Of a DNA stretch of 64,000 nucleotides, positions 27,029 through 35,772 are shown piece after piece; position 1 is the stretch's first letter; every line of letters begins with the position of its first letter. Under the pieces are notes generated by a model that was given only the letters and a program-made list of their open reading frames with translations, did not search any database and was not told where the DNA came from. The DNA lies in NCBI RefSeq assembly GCF_000814025.1, contig NZ_JWLL01000009.1, positions 124,001-188,000 of the forward strand, given 5' to 3'. A program made the translations under genes and the position numbers. The stretch comes from Tateyamaria sp. ANG-S1 (GTDB lineage Bacteria; Pseudomonadota; Alphaproteobacteria; Rhodobacterales; Rhodobacteraceae).

Positions 27029-28015
27029 ATGCGCGTTGCCATCACGGGTTCGGCCGGCTTTCTGGGTGGTTTGCTGGTCGAGCGTTTTGCATCTGCCGGT
27101 GAGGTCAGTGTCGACGGTCAGTTTCGCCCGGTCGACGAAATCCTGGCCTGTGATGTTGTCGAAGCGCCGCTGGCGAGGCTGGCCGCGCAACACCCCGTCG
27201 TGCGCCCGATACTGGGCGAGATCGGACAACGGGACGTTTTGGCGGAAGTCGTGAGTGCCAAACCAGATCTGATCGTGCATTTGGCAGCCGTCGTGTCGAG
27301 CGCAGCGGAGGAGGACCTCGGTCTTGGCCTGCGAGTGAATGTTGACGCGACTATGGCGCTGATCCAGTCACTTGAAGCGCATCCAATCCCGCCAGTCTTC
27401 ATCTTTGCATCGTCCGTGGCGGTCTTTGCCTGCGATAGCAACGAGGTCATTCACGAGACCCAACAACCAGCCCCTCGCAGCAGCTATGGCGCCCAGAAAC
27501 TAATAGGTGAAATCCTGGTTCGAGATGCAAGCCGCCGTGGGATCATTCGAGGTCGCAGTTTGCGGGTGCCGACAATTTCCGTGCGCCCAGGTCGGCCAAA
27601 TCGCGCAGCGTCTTCGTTTGCCAGTGGTATCATTCGCGAGCCCATGACTGGCGAAGCGGCGGATCTGCCGGTTGGGCGGGATGTGCGCCTGCATCTGGCC
27701 TCGCCCGCGCAGGCGATTGACAATGTTCTTCATGCCATCGGCTTGCAGCAGGGCGCATTGGACGGTGAGACGACCATCACATTGCCGGGCCTGTCCGTTT
27801 CGGTCGATAACATGCTCAAAACGCTGCGCGCTGAAGAAGGTGATGTGGTTGCAGACCGTGTCCGGCACGTTCCGGATGCTGCAATAGAAGCCATCGTGAA
27901 AACGTGGCCCGGCGGGATAGAGACCCCGCGCGCAGAAAGACTTGGCTTTGCAAAGGATCACTCATTTCGCGACCTGCTGGATCAGTTTCGGCAGACGCTT
28001 TCGACGCCGGTTTGA
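27029..28015 (+). CDS. denD: D-erythronate dehydrogenase-like NAD-dependent oxidoreductase
   Basis: 328 residues, extended SDR/epimerase fold: N-terminal GSAGFLGGLL nucleotide-binding motif, LIVHLAAVVSSAAEEDL, FASSVAVFA, and the catalytic YxxxK in SSYGAQKLIGE. The segment RGRSLRVPTISVRPGRPNRAAS followed by FASGIIREPM is characteristic of the DenD family, which oxidises D-erythronate to 2-oxo-tetronate. GGAGG ribosome site 5 bases upstream of ATG. First gene of an operon with a TRAP transporter, which would bring in the acid. The isomerase, kinase and other tetronate genes are not adjacent. Confidence 0.8.
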   Translation: MRVAITGSAGFLGGLLVERFASAGEVSVDGQFRPVDEILACDVVEAPLARLAAQHPVVRPILGEIGQRDVLAEVVSAKPDLIVHLAAVVSSAAEEDLGLGLRVNVDATMALIQSLEAHPIPPVFIFASSVAVFACDSNEVIHETQQPAPRSSYGAQKLIGEILVRDASRRGIIRGRSLRVPTISVRPGRPNRAASSFASGIIREPMTGEAADLPVGRDVRLHLASPAQAIDNVLHAIGLQQGALDGETTITLPGLSVSVDNMLKTLRAEEGDVVADRVRHVPDAAIEAIVKTWPGGIETPRAERLGFAKDHSFRDLLDQFRQTLSTPV

Positions 28016-28044
28016 CCGGCATTCACGACCAAGGGAGGACGACC

Positions 28045-29007
28045 ATGAGACTGAAGTTACTCGCCGCTGTCGCGGCTACTATGATCGCGGGAACCGCGCA
28101 CGCGAACCAAATCACCATCGGCCATACGGTATCGGCTGACAGCCACTACGGCGTTGGCGCACAGGCCTTTTTGGATACGCTTTCGGAGCTGTCGGGTGGG
28201 GAATGGTCAGGAAAGCAGGCACCGGCCGGTCAACTTGGCGGTGAGCGCGACATGATCGAAGGGCTTCAGATCGGCTCGGTCGACATGGTGATCACATCCA
28301 CCGGCCCCTTGGGCAATTTCGTGCCAGAGGTCTATGCGCTGGACCTGCCGTTTCTGTTCCGCGACTACGATCATGCCCGCGCCGTCTTGGATGGAGAGAT
28401 CGGTCAGGAACTGCTGGAGAAAATGCGTGACGCTGACCTTGTGGGCCTCGCATGGAGCGAGAATGGCTTTCGCCACGTCACAAACTCGCAGCGCCCAGTA
28501 ACCTCACCTGATGACCTCGCCGGACTTAAACTGCGGACGATGGAAAACCGGGTACACATGGAGGCGTTCCAGAACATGGGCGCCGCGCCAACTCCCATGG
28601 CCTTTCCGGAACTCTTTTCCGCCTTGCAACAAGGCGTTGTGGACGGTCAGGAAAACCCGGTGGTTGTGATCACCACCTCGAATTTCTGGGAAGTGCAGAA
28701 CTATGTCTCGCTGACAGGTCATGTCTATTCCCCAGCCATCTTGCTTGTATCGCCCATTCTTTGGGACGGGCTGAGCGAGGAAGAGCAAGGCTGGTTCCGC
28801 GAAGCCAGTAAAGCGTCCGTCGCCGCGACAAGGGCTGAGGTTTTGCGGCTGGAAGAAGAAGGCGTCGAACTGATGCGTGAGCGCGGTATGGAAGTCATCA
28901 CTGACATCGACAAGGCGCCGTTCCAGGAATTGGCCGAAGCTGCTTACGCGGTCTTCACCGCGCAACACGGAACTGAAATGGTTGAGCGCATTCAGGCGTT
29001 CGAATGA
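28045..29007 (+). CDS. TRAP transporter solute-binding protein (DctP family)
   Basis: 320 residues from the ATG at 28045 (GGGAGGAC upstream). Signal peptide MRLKLLAAVAATMIAGTAHA. The DctP fold is clear: ITIGHTVSADSHYGVGAQAF, GGERDMIEGLQIGSVDMV, LPFLFRDYDHA, a conserved Arg in LAGLKLRTMENRVHMEAFQ (carboxylate clamp) and PELFSALQQGVVDGQENP. It would capture an organic acid in the periplasm; context suggests a tetronate. Followed by a strong hairpin before the membrane subunits. Confidence 0.92.
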   Translation: MRLKLLAAVAATMIAGTAHANQITIGHTVSADSHYGVGAQAFLDTLSELSGGEWSGKQAPAGQLGGERDMIEGLQIGSVDMVITSTGPLGNFVPEVYALDLPFLFRDYDHARAVLDGEIGQELLEKMRDADLVGLAWSENGFRHVTNSQRPVTSPDDLAGLKLRTMENRVHMEAFQNMGAAPTPMAFPELFSALQQGVVDGQENPVVVITTSNFWEVQNYVSLTGHVYSPAILLVSPILWDGLSEEEQGWFREASKASVAATRAEVLRLEEEGVELMRERGMEVITDIDKAPFQELAEAAYAVFTAQHGTEMVERIQAFE

Positions 29008-29009
29008 GA

Positions 29010-29050
29010 CAATGCGGCGGATTCTATGGGATCCGCCGCATTGCTTTTGA
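29010..29050 (+). terminator. Attenuating intrinsic terminator between dctP and dctQ
   Basis: A perfect 13-bp stem (CAATGCGGCGGAT at 29010-29022; complement at 29031-29043) with an 8-base loop is followed by CTTTTGA. It begins 3 bases after the dctP stop. Placement within the operon suggests partial termination so that the binding protein is made in excess over the membrane subunits; it could also protect the dctP transcript from decay. Confidence 0.85.
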
Positions 29051-29080
29051 ACGGGCGAAGCCCCCGAAGGACATTGCAGA

Positions 29081-29602
29081 ATGCAGCATTTCTTGACGTT
29101 TGAGCGCTGGAGCACTGGGCTCGCGCTGACACTTGCCATCGCGTTTCTGATCATCGCGGCCAGTCTTGCCATGTGGCAGGTGACGACCCGGTTCGTGATC
29201 GGTGTGCCATCAACTTGGTCGGAGGTCATCACCAGATCGGCCATGATATGGTCAGTCTTTCTGGGTGTGGCAGCCACCTATCGGCACGGGTCGATGATCG
29301 CGATGGAAATTGTGCAGCGGGCGCTACCGGGCAGGCTCGGTCTCTGGCTCTACCTTGGAGCGAATGGCTTGTCCGTCACGTTCTTCGCGATCCTCTTCTG
29401 GCAGGGGTGGGGCATGACCGAACGGGTTGCACGACAGACGCTGGCCGCGCTCGAAGTTTCGATTGCCTGGGTTTACGCCGCACTTCCGGTGGGTGCGGTT
29501 TTCGCAATCATCGCAATTCTTGGCTGCTCGCTGCGCGCTTGGTCTGCGGGATCGAGCACAGCCGCCGTTGAACCCATACCGGACTACGAGGTATCGAAAT
29601 GA
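29081..29602 (+). CDS. TRAP transporter small permease (DctQ family)
   Basis: 173 residues with four membrane segments (LALTLAIAFLIIAASLAMWQV; EVITRSAMIWSVFLGVAAT; LYLGANGLSVTFFAILFW; WVYAALPVGAVFAIIAIL). The W-S-E-V-I-T-R and Y-A-A-L-P-V-G segments are DctQ hallmarks. Starts 73 bp after dctP, with the attenuator hairpin between, and overlaps dctM by 4 bp. Confidence 0.9.
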   Translation: MQHFLTFERWSTGLALTLAIAFLIIAASLAMWQVTTRFVIGVPSTWSEVITRSAMIWSVFLGVAATYRHGSMIAMEIVQRALPGRLGLWLYLGANGLSVTFFAILFWQGWGMTERVARQTLAALEVSIAWVYAALPVGAVFAIIAILGCSLRAWSAGSSTAAVEPIPDYEVSK

Positions 29603-30879
29603 ACGGGGCCATTGCCGTTTCGCTTGCGATCTTTTTTCTGATCGGCGTCCCTATCGCCGTCGCCATTGGGCTTGCCGCAATTGTCGGGATTTCCGCACAA
29701 GAACGTTTGCCACTGCTGTTGGTGGCACAGCGCATGTTTGCCGGTATCGACAGTTTTCCCCTGATGGCGATCCCACTTTTCATCCTTGCTGGCAACCTGA
29801 TGAGCGCAGGGGGTATTTCCCGCCGATTGGTCGATTTGGCCAAGGCGCTTGTGGGCGGCATACAGGGGGGACTGGCCTGTTCATGTGTTCTGACATGTAT
29901 GATGTTCGCGTCGGTCTCTGGCTCTTCCGTGGCCACGACCTTTGCCATTGGTGCGATCCTTATCCCGGCGATGGCACGGCACGGATATCCCAAGCCACTC
30001 GCCGCCTCGATTCAGGCCAGTTCGGCCGAATTGGGTGTGCTTATCCCACCTTCGATTCCGCTGATCCTGTATGGGGTATCCACCAATACATCGATCGAGC
30101 AGCTCTTTATTGCGGGTATTGGGCCGGGGCTTTTGGTGGCGGCGGCACTGATGGTGACAGTGATTGTTATCTGTCGCATGCGAGGGCTTGGCCTTGAGGA
30201 TGGCAAAGATCGCCCATCTCTGCGGGCTGCACTCTTTGCGGCTTTGCCCGCACTTCTGGTCCCCTTTGTCATCATTGGCGGGATTTATTCCGGGGTCTTT
30301 ACCCCGACCGAGGCCAGCGCAGCCGCCGTTGCCGCAGCTATCCTGGTCAGCGTGGTTTTCTATCGTGAACTGCCGCTGCGCGCGCTGCCCAGCATTCTTA
30401 AGCGTACTGTCGTGTCTTCGACGGCCATTATGCTGATCATCTCGGCGGCAGCTCTGTTTTCGTTCCTCATCACCCGTTCCGGGTTGCCGAATGATATTGC
30501 GGCATGGTTCAGCGCCGTTTTCGAAAGCCGTTTCGCATTTCTTCTTGTGGTCAATCTTCTGTTGCTGCTGGTCGGAATGTTCATCGAAACGTCGGCTGCA
30601 ATCCTCGTGCTCGCACCGATCCTTGCACCGATCGCCATCGCCTATGGCGTAGATCCCGTGCATTTCGGACTGATTGTTGTAGTTAACCTGGCTCTTGGAA
30701 TGATCACGCCACCGCTTGGTGTGAACCTGTTTGCGGCCTGCTCTGTGGCCGGCATACCGGTCGAGCGTATCATTCCGCAGTTGGTCTGGTTCGTTCTTGT
30801 TGTCTTTGGATGCCTGATGCTGATCACGTATGTGCCGATGATCACATTGGGGCCAGTTGAGCTGTTGGTGGGCAGATAG
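29599..30879 (+). CDS. TRAP transporter large permease (DctM family)
   Basis: 426 residues, about 12 membrane segments. DctM/SiaM motifs: FPLMAIPLFILAGNLMSAGG, SGSSVATTFAIGAILIPAM, ASSAELGVLIPPSIPLILYG and MITPPLGVNLFAACSVAG. It forms the Na+-driven translocation pathway with DctQ. ATGA overlap with dctQ. Last gene of the denD-dctPQM unit. Confidence 0.93.
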   Translation: MNGAIAVSLAIFFLIGVPIAVAIGLAAIVGISAQERLPLLLVAQRMFAGIDSFPLMAIPLFILAGNLMSAGGISRRLVDLAKALVGGIQGGLACSCVLTCMMFASVSGSSVATTFAIGAILIPAMARHGYPKPLAASIQASSAELGVLIPPSIPLILYGVSTNTSIEQLFIAGIGPGLLVAAALMVTVIVICRMRGLGLEDGKDRPSLRAALFAALPALLVPFVIIGGIYSGVFTPTEASAAAVAAAILVSVVFYRELPLRALPSILKRTVVSSTAIMLIISAAALFSFLITRSGLPNDIAAWFSAVFESRFAFLLVVNLLLLLVGMFIETSAAILVLAPILAPIAIAYGVDPVHFGLIVVVNLALGMITPPLGVNLFAACSVAGIPVERIIPQLVWFVLVVFGCLMLITYVPMITLGPVELLVGR

Positions 30880-31279
30880 CATGCGGAGGTGATTGCCATC
30901 AGTGGTTCAAGTACGTGTGTGTGCAGGCGATGCCTTGTGTCAGAACGCTTTAATTTTTACGTGCGTTGAAAAGACTGGCGCAAAAAGCAGAAGCGGAGCA
31001 AAGCAACTTACTTTTGTAAGAGTGCGGCGCTTCGCCTTTGCTCTTGGATCCGCAGCGAGACCAACTTAAAAAACACGACAACTAGCGCTGAAAACCGCAG
31101 ATTTACCCAAAGCTGCCATTGATTTGGCAGTGTCGTGGGGCTGAACCTGGTGTCAAAGGTGATCAAATTTCGCACCAATTTCCGTGCGACGCTCAAATTT
31201 TCAGCGCTTTCCCGCAACACGGGTAAGACCTCGATCTCAACAATTGATTTAGACAGGCCCACTTGCTCCACTTAGTTTG
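30880..31279. other. Intergenic region before the guanidine riboswitch
   Basis: 400 bases between the TRAP operon and the riboswitch. It has lower GC than its flanks. The only sizeable frame is the doubtful 87-residue one on the minus strand listed separately. The promoter of the guanidine operon should lie in its last 100 bases. Confidence 0.4.
31008..31271 (-). CDS. Doubtful small open frame of unknown function
   Basis: 87 residues from a GTG near 31271. The C-terminal half contains a hydrophobic segment (LRFSALVVVFFKLVSL) after NQWQLW. No ribosome site was recognised and the frame would run against the guanidine operon. It could be a remnant of a mobile-element gene or a chance frame. Low confidence. 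Confidence 0.25.
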   Translation of the reverse strand: MEQVGLSKSIVEIEVLPVLRESAENLSVARKLVRNLITFDTRFSPTTLPNQWQLWVNLRFSALVVVFFKLVSLRIQEQRRSAALLQK

Positions 31280-31384
31280 CAGGATGTCTAGGGTTCCGTT
31301 TGCATTTGCAAAGTCTGGTCCGAGAGATATCGCCCGGCGGCACATCCGTTGGGTACACGGCGGGGCAAAATCCCGGGAGGCTAC
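31280..31384 (+). promoter_or_regulatory. Guanidine-I (ykkC) riboswitch
   Basis: The conserved blocks of the guanidine-I aptamer appear in order: CTAGGGTTCCG (31288-31298), CTGGTCCGAGAG (31315-31326), then ACACGG (31355-31360), GGGGCAAAA and CCCGGGAGG (31372-31380). A short hairpin (TTTGCATTTGCAAA region) sits between the first two blocks where P1b belongs. It lies 76 bases upstream of the first gene of the ABC importer/GdmH operon. Known function: binding guanidinium switches on downstream expression. The expression platform was not resolved; no clear terminator is visible between aptamer and start codon. Confidence 0.94.
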
Positions 31385-31460
31385 TGCGCTGGTTTGACCC
31401 GCGCTCCGCATCTGCCCTCCACGCGGTCAATCCACAACCTGGAACTGAAGGGGATTGACG

Positions 31461-32507
31461 ATGAAAAAACTCGCAACAACAACGGCTTTGGCACTTGGCC
31501 TTGCAACGGGCGCGTTCGCACAAGAAAAGACCGACTTTAAAGTGGCTTGGTCGATCTATGTCGGATGGATGCCGTGGGGATACCTCGAAGACAGTGGCAT
31601 CATGGACAAATGGGCCGACAAGTACGGCATTGATGTCGAAATCGTGCAGATCAACGACTACGTCGAATCCATCAACCAATACACAGCCGGTCAGTTTGAC
31701 GGTGTATCCGCCACGAACATGGACACCCTGTCGATCCCGGCGGGCGGCGGTGTGGACACAACGGCGTTGATCGTCGGCGACTACTCCAACGGCAATGACG
31801 CGCTGATCGTCAAGGGCGATGGCAACATCGCCGATCTGGCGGGTAAACCGGTCAACTTGGTTGAGCTTTCGGTCTCTCACTACCTTTTGGCACGTGCGCT
31901 GGATTCAGTAGGTTTGGCTGAACGAGATCTGGGGGGCGTGATCAACACCTCTGACGCAGACATGATTGCAGCCTATGCGACGGACGAGGTTGAGGCGGTG
32001 GTCACTTGGAACCCGCTGGTGTCAACGATCATGGAAGGCCCGGACGCCAAAAAGCTGTTCGACAGCTCGGATATCGAGGGCGAGATCATCGACCTGATGG
32101 TTGTGAACACCGAAACACTGGCCGCCAACCCGAATTTCGGCAAGGCGATGGCGGGCGCATGGTACGAAGTGATGTCTCTGATGGCGGCGGGCGATGTCGA
32201 AGTTCTAACCGCCATGGCTGAAGCCTCGGGTACGGATCTTGACGGGTACAAAGCACAATTGGCCTCGACCGAGATGTTCTTTGACCCCGCTGCCGCCGTC
32301 GCCTTTACCTCAAGCGACGAGTTGCCCAAGACCATGGTCAGCGTGGCAGAGTTCCTGTTCGACAAGGGGATCCTGGGTGAAGGCGCACCATCGGCGGACT
32401 TTATCGGCGTGGAATATCCGGGGGGTGCGACGACCGGCGATGCGGGCAATGTGAAGTTCCGCTTTGATACGACGTTCATGCAAATGGCTGCCGACGGCAA
32501 GCTGTAA
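31461..32507 (+). CDS. ABC transporter solute-binding protein for guanidine/urea-like substrate
   Basis: 348 residues from the ATG at 31461 (AAGGGG 8 bases upstream). Signal peptide MKKLATTTALALGLATGAFA. Mature part is of the NMT1/taurine-nitrate class: KVAWSIYVGWMPWGYLEDSG, TAGQFDGVSATNMDTLSIP, VNLVELSVSHYLLARAL, and VEAVVTWNPLVSTIM. Relatives are annotated as putative urea-transport binding proteins next to urea carboxylase genes. Here the guanidine-I riboswitch and the GdmH-like enzyme downstream make guanidinium the likely ligand. First gene of a six-gene operon. Confidence 0.9.
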   Translation: MKKLATTTALALGLATGAFAQEKTDFKVAWSIYVGWMPWGYLEDSGIMDKWADKYGIDVEIVQINDYVESINQYTAGQFDGVSATNMDTLSIPAGGGVDTTALIVGDYSNGNDALIVKGDGNIADLAGKPVNLVELSVSHYLLARALDSVGLAERDLGGVINTSDADMIAAYATDEVEAVVTWNPLVSTIMEGPDAKKLFDSSDIEGEIIDLMVVNTETLAANPNFGKAMAGAWYEVMSLMAAGDVEVLTAMAEASGTDLDGYKAQLASTEMFFDPAAAVAFTSSDELPKTMVSVAEFLFDKGILGEGAPSADFIGVEYPGGATTGDAGNVKFRFDTTFMQMAADGKL

Positions 32508-32552
32508 GCCCAAAAGGTGGGCCGCGATGGGCGACTGTCGCGGCCAGATGTC

Positions 32553-33365
32553 ATGCGTCTGATCAACCGAAAACCTGGCCGTCCCCTGGCGCTGTTTCTG
32601 GCGTTGCTGCCTTTCGTTGTGGTGTTTGTGGCTTATGCCATCGGCTCGGACATCCGATTGGCGGAAAATCCGTCGGACAAATTGCTACCTGCGCCTTCGA
32701 CGATTTGGGACACGGCTGCGCGGTTGATCACCGAGCCTGACCTTCGGTCAGGGCGCATCCTGTTCTGGCATGACACCACAGCCAGCCTGGGGCGGCTGGC
32801 AATGGGCATCGGCATCTCGGCCTTGCTGGGGCTGGTCTTTGGTTTGCTCATTGGTCTTTTGCCGATCATGCGCAGCTTTCTGGCGCAGTTTGTCGCCGTT
32901 CTTTCGATGATCCCGCCGCTGGCGTTGCTGCCCATATTGTTTATCGTTTTTGGCCTGGGGGAGTTGTCCAAGGTTGTTTTGATTGTGGTTGGCACATTGC
33001 CTTTCATTATCCGTGATCTCAGCCAGCGGGTGCTGGAAATCCCCCAAGAGCTTCTGATCAAGGCGCAGACACTGGGCGCGTCAACCTGGGTCATCACCCT
33101 GCGCGTTGCGATACCACAGGTCTTGCCGCGGCTGATCCAGGCCGTGCGCCTGTCGCTGGGCCCCGCGTGGCTGTTCCTGATTGCAGCAGAGGCGATTGCC
33201 TCGGATCTGGGGCTGGGCTACCGCATCTTCCTTGTGCGTCGCTTCCTCGCCATGGACGTGATCCTGACCTATGTGATCTGGATCACCATCCTTGCCTTTC
33301 TGATGGATTGGGCCCTGCGCACCCTGTCGCGCCGTCTCTTCCCTTGGGCGGAGGATGGGTTATGA
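32553..33365 (+). CDS. ABC transporter permease (guanidine importer)
   Basis: 270 residues from the ATG at 32553; a GTG at 32517 in frame would add 12 residues, and neither has a strong ribosome site. Six membrane segments and the BPD_transp_1 loop EAA-like motif (LLIKAQTLGASTWVITLRVAIPQ) of nitrate/taurine-type permeases. C-terminal end MDWALRTLSRRLFPW is typical. Overlaps the ATPase gene by 4 bp. Confidence 0.88.
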   Translation: MRLINRKPGRPLALFLALLPFVVVFVAYAIGSDIRLAENPSDKLLPAPSTIWDTAARLITEPDLRSGRILFWHDTTASLGRLAMGIGISALLGLVFGLLIGLLPIMRSFLAQFVAVLSMIPPLALLPILFIVFGLGELSKVVLIVVGTLPFIIRDLSQRVLEIPQELLIKAQTLGASTWVITLRVAIPQVLPRLIQAVRLSLGPAWLFLIAAEAIASDLGLGYRIFLVRRFLAMDVILTYVIWITILAFLMDWALRTLSRRLFPWAEDGL

Positions 33366-34135
33366 GCTTTGTCACGGTCACAAACATCTTTCAGAGCTAC
33401 GATGGCCGCCCGATCCTTGAACGGGTGAATGTCAGCGTGGACGAAAGCCAGTTCATCTCGATCGTCGGTGCTTCGGGCTGTGGCAAATCAACTTTTCTGC
33501 GCCTGCTGCTTGCGCAAGAACAACCGACCCGCGGAGACGTGCAAATCGCAGGTGCCCCTCCGGCACGGGAACCGGGGCTCGACCGGGGTGTCGTGTTCCA
33601 GAAATACTCGGTCTTTCCCCATATGACCGTGCGCCAGAACATTGTGGCAGGCGAAAGCCTGCGGCGGGGATGGGGCACCTTTTGGGGCGCAGAGGCCAAA
33701 GACGCCCGCAAACGGGCCGATGCGACCCTTGCGCGCATCGGGCTGGACCACGTGGCGGACCAATATCCGGCAACGCTGTCTGGTGGGATGCAGCAACGGC
33801 TGGCCATTGGTCAGGCACTTGTTGCAAAACCGCGTGTCCTGCTGCTCGATGAGCCCTTTGGCGCGCTCGACCCCGGCACACGACTGGCGATGCACGATTT
33901 CCTGATGGAGTTGCGGGCCGAGACCGGCATGACCGTCTTTATGGTTACGCACGACCTCGAAGAGGCGTTCAAGCTGGGCGATCGCGTGCTGGTTTTCGAC
34001 AAACCGCGCTGGGACCCACATGACCCGTCACTCTACGGGGCAACGATCACATACGACTTTGACGCCCGCGATGGCGGCATCCCTTTCCAAAGGCTAAAGG
34101 AAGACACTCATGTTCTGCACGAAACACGATCGTAG
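33362..34135 (+). CDS. ABC transporter ATP-binding protein (guanidine importer)
   Basis: 257 residues from the ATG at 33362 (ATGA overlap with the permease stop; the open frame further upstream is the permease in another frame). Walker A GASGCGKSTFLRLLL at about residue 39, Q-loop VVFQKYSVFPHMT, signature LSGGMQQRLAIGQAL, Walker B VLLLDEPFGALD, switch MVTHDLEEAF. NrtD/TauB/SsuB class. The gene end overlaps the GdmH start by 26 bp, linking import and hydrolysis. Confidence 0.92.
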   Translation: MSFVTVTNIFQSYDGRPILERVNVSVDESQFISIVGASGCGKSTFLRLLLAQEQPTRGDVQIAGAPPAREPGLDRGVVFQKYSVFPHMTVRQNIVAGESLRRGWGTFWGAEAKDARKRADATLARIGLDHVADQYPATLSGGMQQRLAIGQALVAKPRVLLLDEPFGALDPGTRLAMHDFLMELRAETGMTVFMVTHDLEEAFKLGDRVLVFDKPRWDPHDPSLYGATITYDFDARDGGIPFQRLKEDTHVLHETRS

Positions 34136-35354
34136 CCGATCCCATCACCCGATGGATCACCGCCACAGCGAAGAACGCCACCACCATCCCGACCTGACCA
34201 AGCTGCTGGGCTGGAAAGCCATGCACGCCGAAAAAGACATTCCCGGAAGCCGTTGGGAAGAAGAGCGCAAATGGGCCCTGCGCATGGGCCTGACCGGCGC
34301 AGACAGCATCGAGGACAAGTCCATTCCCACATTCGCCCGTGGGGAACTGCCCCATTACGCGGGCATCAACACGTTCCTGAAGGCGCCCTATGCCGAGGAC
34401 GTGACCGAGGTGGGCGATTATGATGCGACGGTGCTTGGGATCCCTTTTGACGGTGGCACAACCTACCGGGCAGGCACACGCTTTGGTCCGCAAGGCGTGC
34501 GCAAGATCTCGGCGCTCTATACGCCGTATAACTATGAAATGGGTGTGGACCTGCGCGAACAGATGACCCTGTGTGACGCGGGCGACGTGTTTACCATCCC
34601 TGCAAATATCGAAAAGACATTCGACCAGATCAGCCGTGCAGTCAGCCACGTGGCCTCGTCTGGCTCATTGCCCATCATGATCGGTGGCGATCACTCCATC
34701 GGCTTTCCGTGTGTGCGTGGCATCGCCGAATGCACGTCCAAGAAAATCGGCATCGTCCACTTTGACCGCCACGCCGACATACAGGAAAAAGATCTGGACG
34801 AACGGATGCACACCACCCCGTGGTTCCATTCAACCAACCTGCCCAATGTGCCAGCCAAGAACCTTGTCCAGGTCGGCATCGGCGGCTGGCAGGTCCCCCG
34901 CGAAGCCGTCGCTGTTGCGCGCGAGCGCGAGACCAACATCATCACGATGTCCGATATGGAAAAGATGGGCGTCGACAAAACCGCCGAAATGGCGCTGGAA
35001 ATGGCGTGGGACGGGGTCGATATGGTCTATATGTCCTTTGACATCGACAGTATCGACTGCGGCTTTGTTCCAGGCACAGGCTGGCCCGAACCGGGCGGCT
35101 TCCTACCGCGCGAGGCGCTTGCTCTGGCCTCGAAAGTTGCGGCCGAAGGTATCTGCGGCATGGAGCTGGTCGAGGTTGCGCCGCCCTATGACCAGTCCGA
35201 AATCACAGCCCTCATGGGGACGCGCGTGATCGTGGATGTGCTCGGCAGCCTCGTGGCCTCGGGCAATCTGGGCAAGCACAAACGGCACATCGACAAGCCC
35301 GTCACCATCCCCCACGGCGATTTTGAAGGAAAGCGGTGGTCCAATGCCACATGA
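34110..35354 (+). CDS. gdmH: Ureohydrolase, GdmH-type guanidine hydrolase
   Basis: 414 residues, arginase/agmatinase fold. The six metal ligands are visible: H195 (IGGDHSIGFP), D219, H221, D223 (HFDRHADIQ) and D311, D313 (SFDIDSIDCGF). Compared with agmatinases it has an approximately 80-residue N-terminal extension, DRHAD in place of DAHxD, and the stretch MHTTPWFH then GIGGWQVPRE, which I recall as typical of the Ni-dependent guanidine hydrolase group. The first 26 residues contain eight histidines (HHPMDHRH, RHHH), suggesting metal handling. Expected reaction: guanidine + water to urea + ammonium. The riboswitch and transporter context strongly support guanidine over agmatine. Usual HypA/HypB accessory homologues are absent. 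Confidence 0.85.
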   Translation: MFCTKHDRSRSHHPMDHRHSEERHHHPDLTKLLGWKAMHAEKDIPGSRWEEERKWALRMGLTGADSIEDKSIPTFARGELPHYAGINTFLKAPYAEDVTEVGDYDATVLGIPFDGGTTYRAGTRFGPQGVRKISALYTPYNYEMGVDLREQMTLCDAGDVFTIPANIEKTFDQISRAVSHVASSGSLPIMIGGDHSIGFPCVRGIAECTSKKIGIVHFDRHADIQEKDLDERMHTTPWFHSTNLPNVPAKNLVQVGIGGWQVPREAVAVARERETNIITMSDMEKMGVDKTAEMALEMAWDGVDMVYMSFDIDSIDCGFVPGTGWPEPGGFLPREALALASKVAAEGICGMELVEVAPPYDQSEITALMGTRVIVDVLGSLVASGNLGKHKRHIDKPVTIPHGDFEGKRWSNAT

Positions 35355-35772
35355 TATCGTGAACGGCCACATCGGCCACAACCACAGCCACGGCGATCAC
35401 CTGCACAGCCACTTGCCGGATGCAGACAAAGCCGAAGAGTTACTTGTCCTGACCACTCAATTCATCGACGGTTTTGTCGCCGCCAAAGACAAGATGTCGT
35501 ACCTGCGGCTCATGGGTGTGCCCCTGGAAATCGATGCCCCGGATGGGGGACCAAAGATGAAGTTGGTCGATGTGCAACTCACAACCGAATGGCAGGTGGG
35601 CACAGCGTCGCCGTCATTCGGGTCGCAAGAGCTGTCATATCTGCCCTATCCCGGCGACATGGTAACCGAGCGCACCAACATGGGCTTTGTGTATGTCTCA
35701 CTCAAAGCCAAGCAGGTGAATGATCTGAGAGATGTCTTGCAGAAACACCCAGCGGCAAGGGATGTGACGTGA
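35344..35772 (+). CDS. Small His-rich protein, candidate nickel-delivery partner of GdmH
   Basis: 142 residues. The ATG at 35344 overlaps the gdmH stop by 11 bp. Residues 3-23 contain eight histidines (GHIGHNHSHGDHLHSHLP), a typical Ni/Co/Zn-binding tract. The rest is a compact alpha/beta domain (AEELLVLTTQFIDGFVAAKD, MKLVDVQLTTEWQVG, MGFVYVSLKAKQVNDLRDVL) that I cannot assign to a known family; it is not HypA (no CxxC pairs) or HypB (no P-loop). Translational coupling to a Ni-type hydrolase suggests metal insertion or storage. This is inference from composition and position. Confidence 0.8.
   Translation: MPHDIVNGHIGHNHSHGDHLHSHLPDADKAEELLVLTTQFIDGFVAAKDKMSYLRLMGVPLEIDAPDGGPKMKLVDVQLTTEWQVGTASPSFGSQELSYLPYPGDMVTERTNMGFVYVSLKAKQVNDLRDVLQKHPAARDVT

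Noticed and set aside
34110-35354. Agmatinase assignment (speB)
   Set aside because: The guanidine-I riboswitch, importer and N-terminal extension with DRHAD point to guanidine hydrolase instead.
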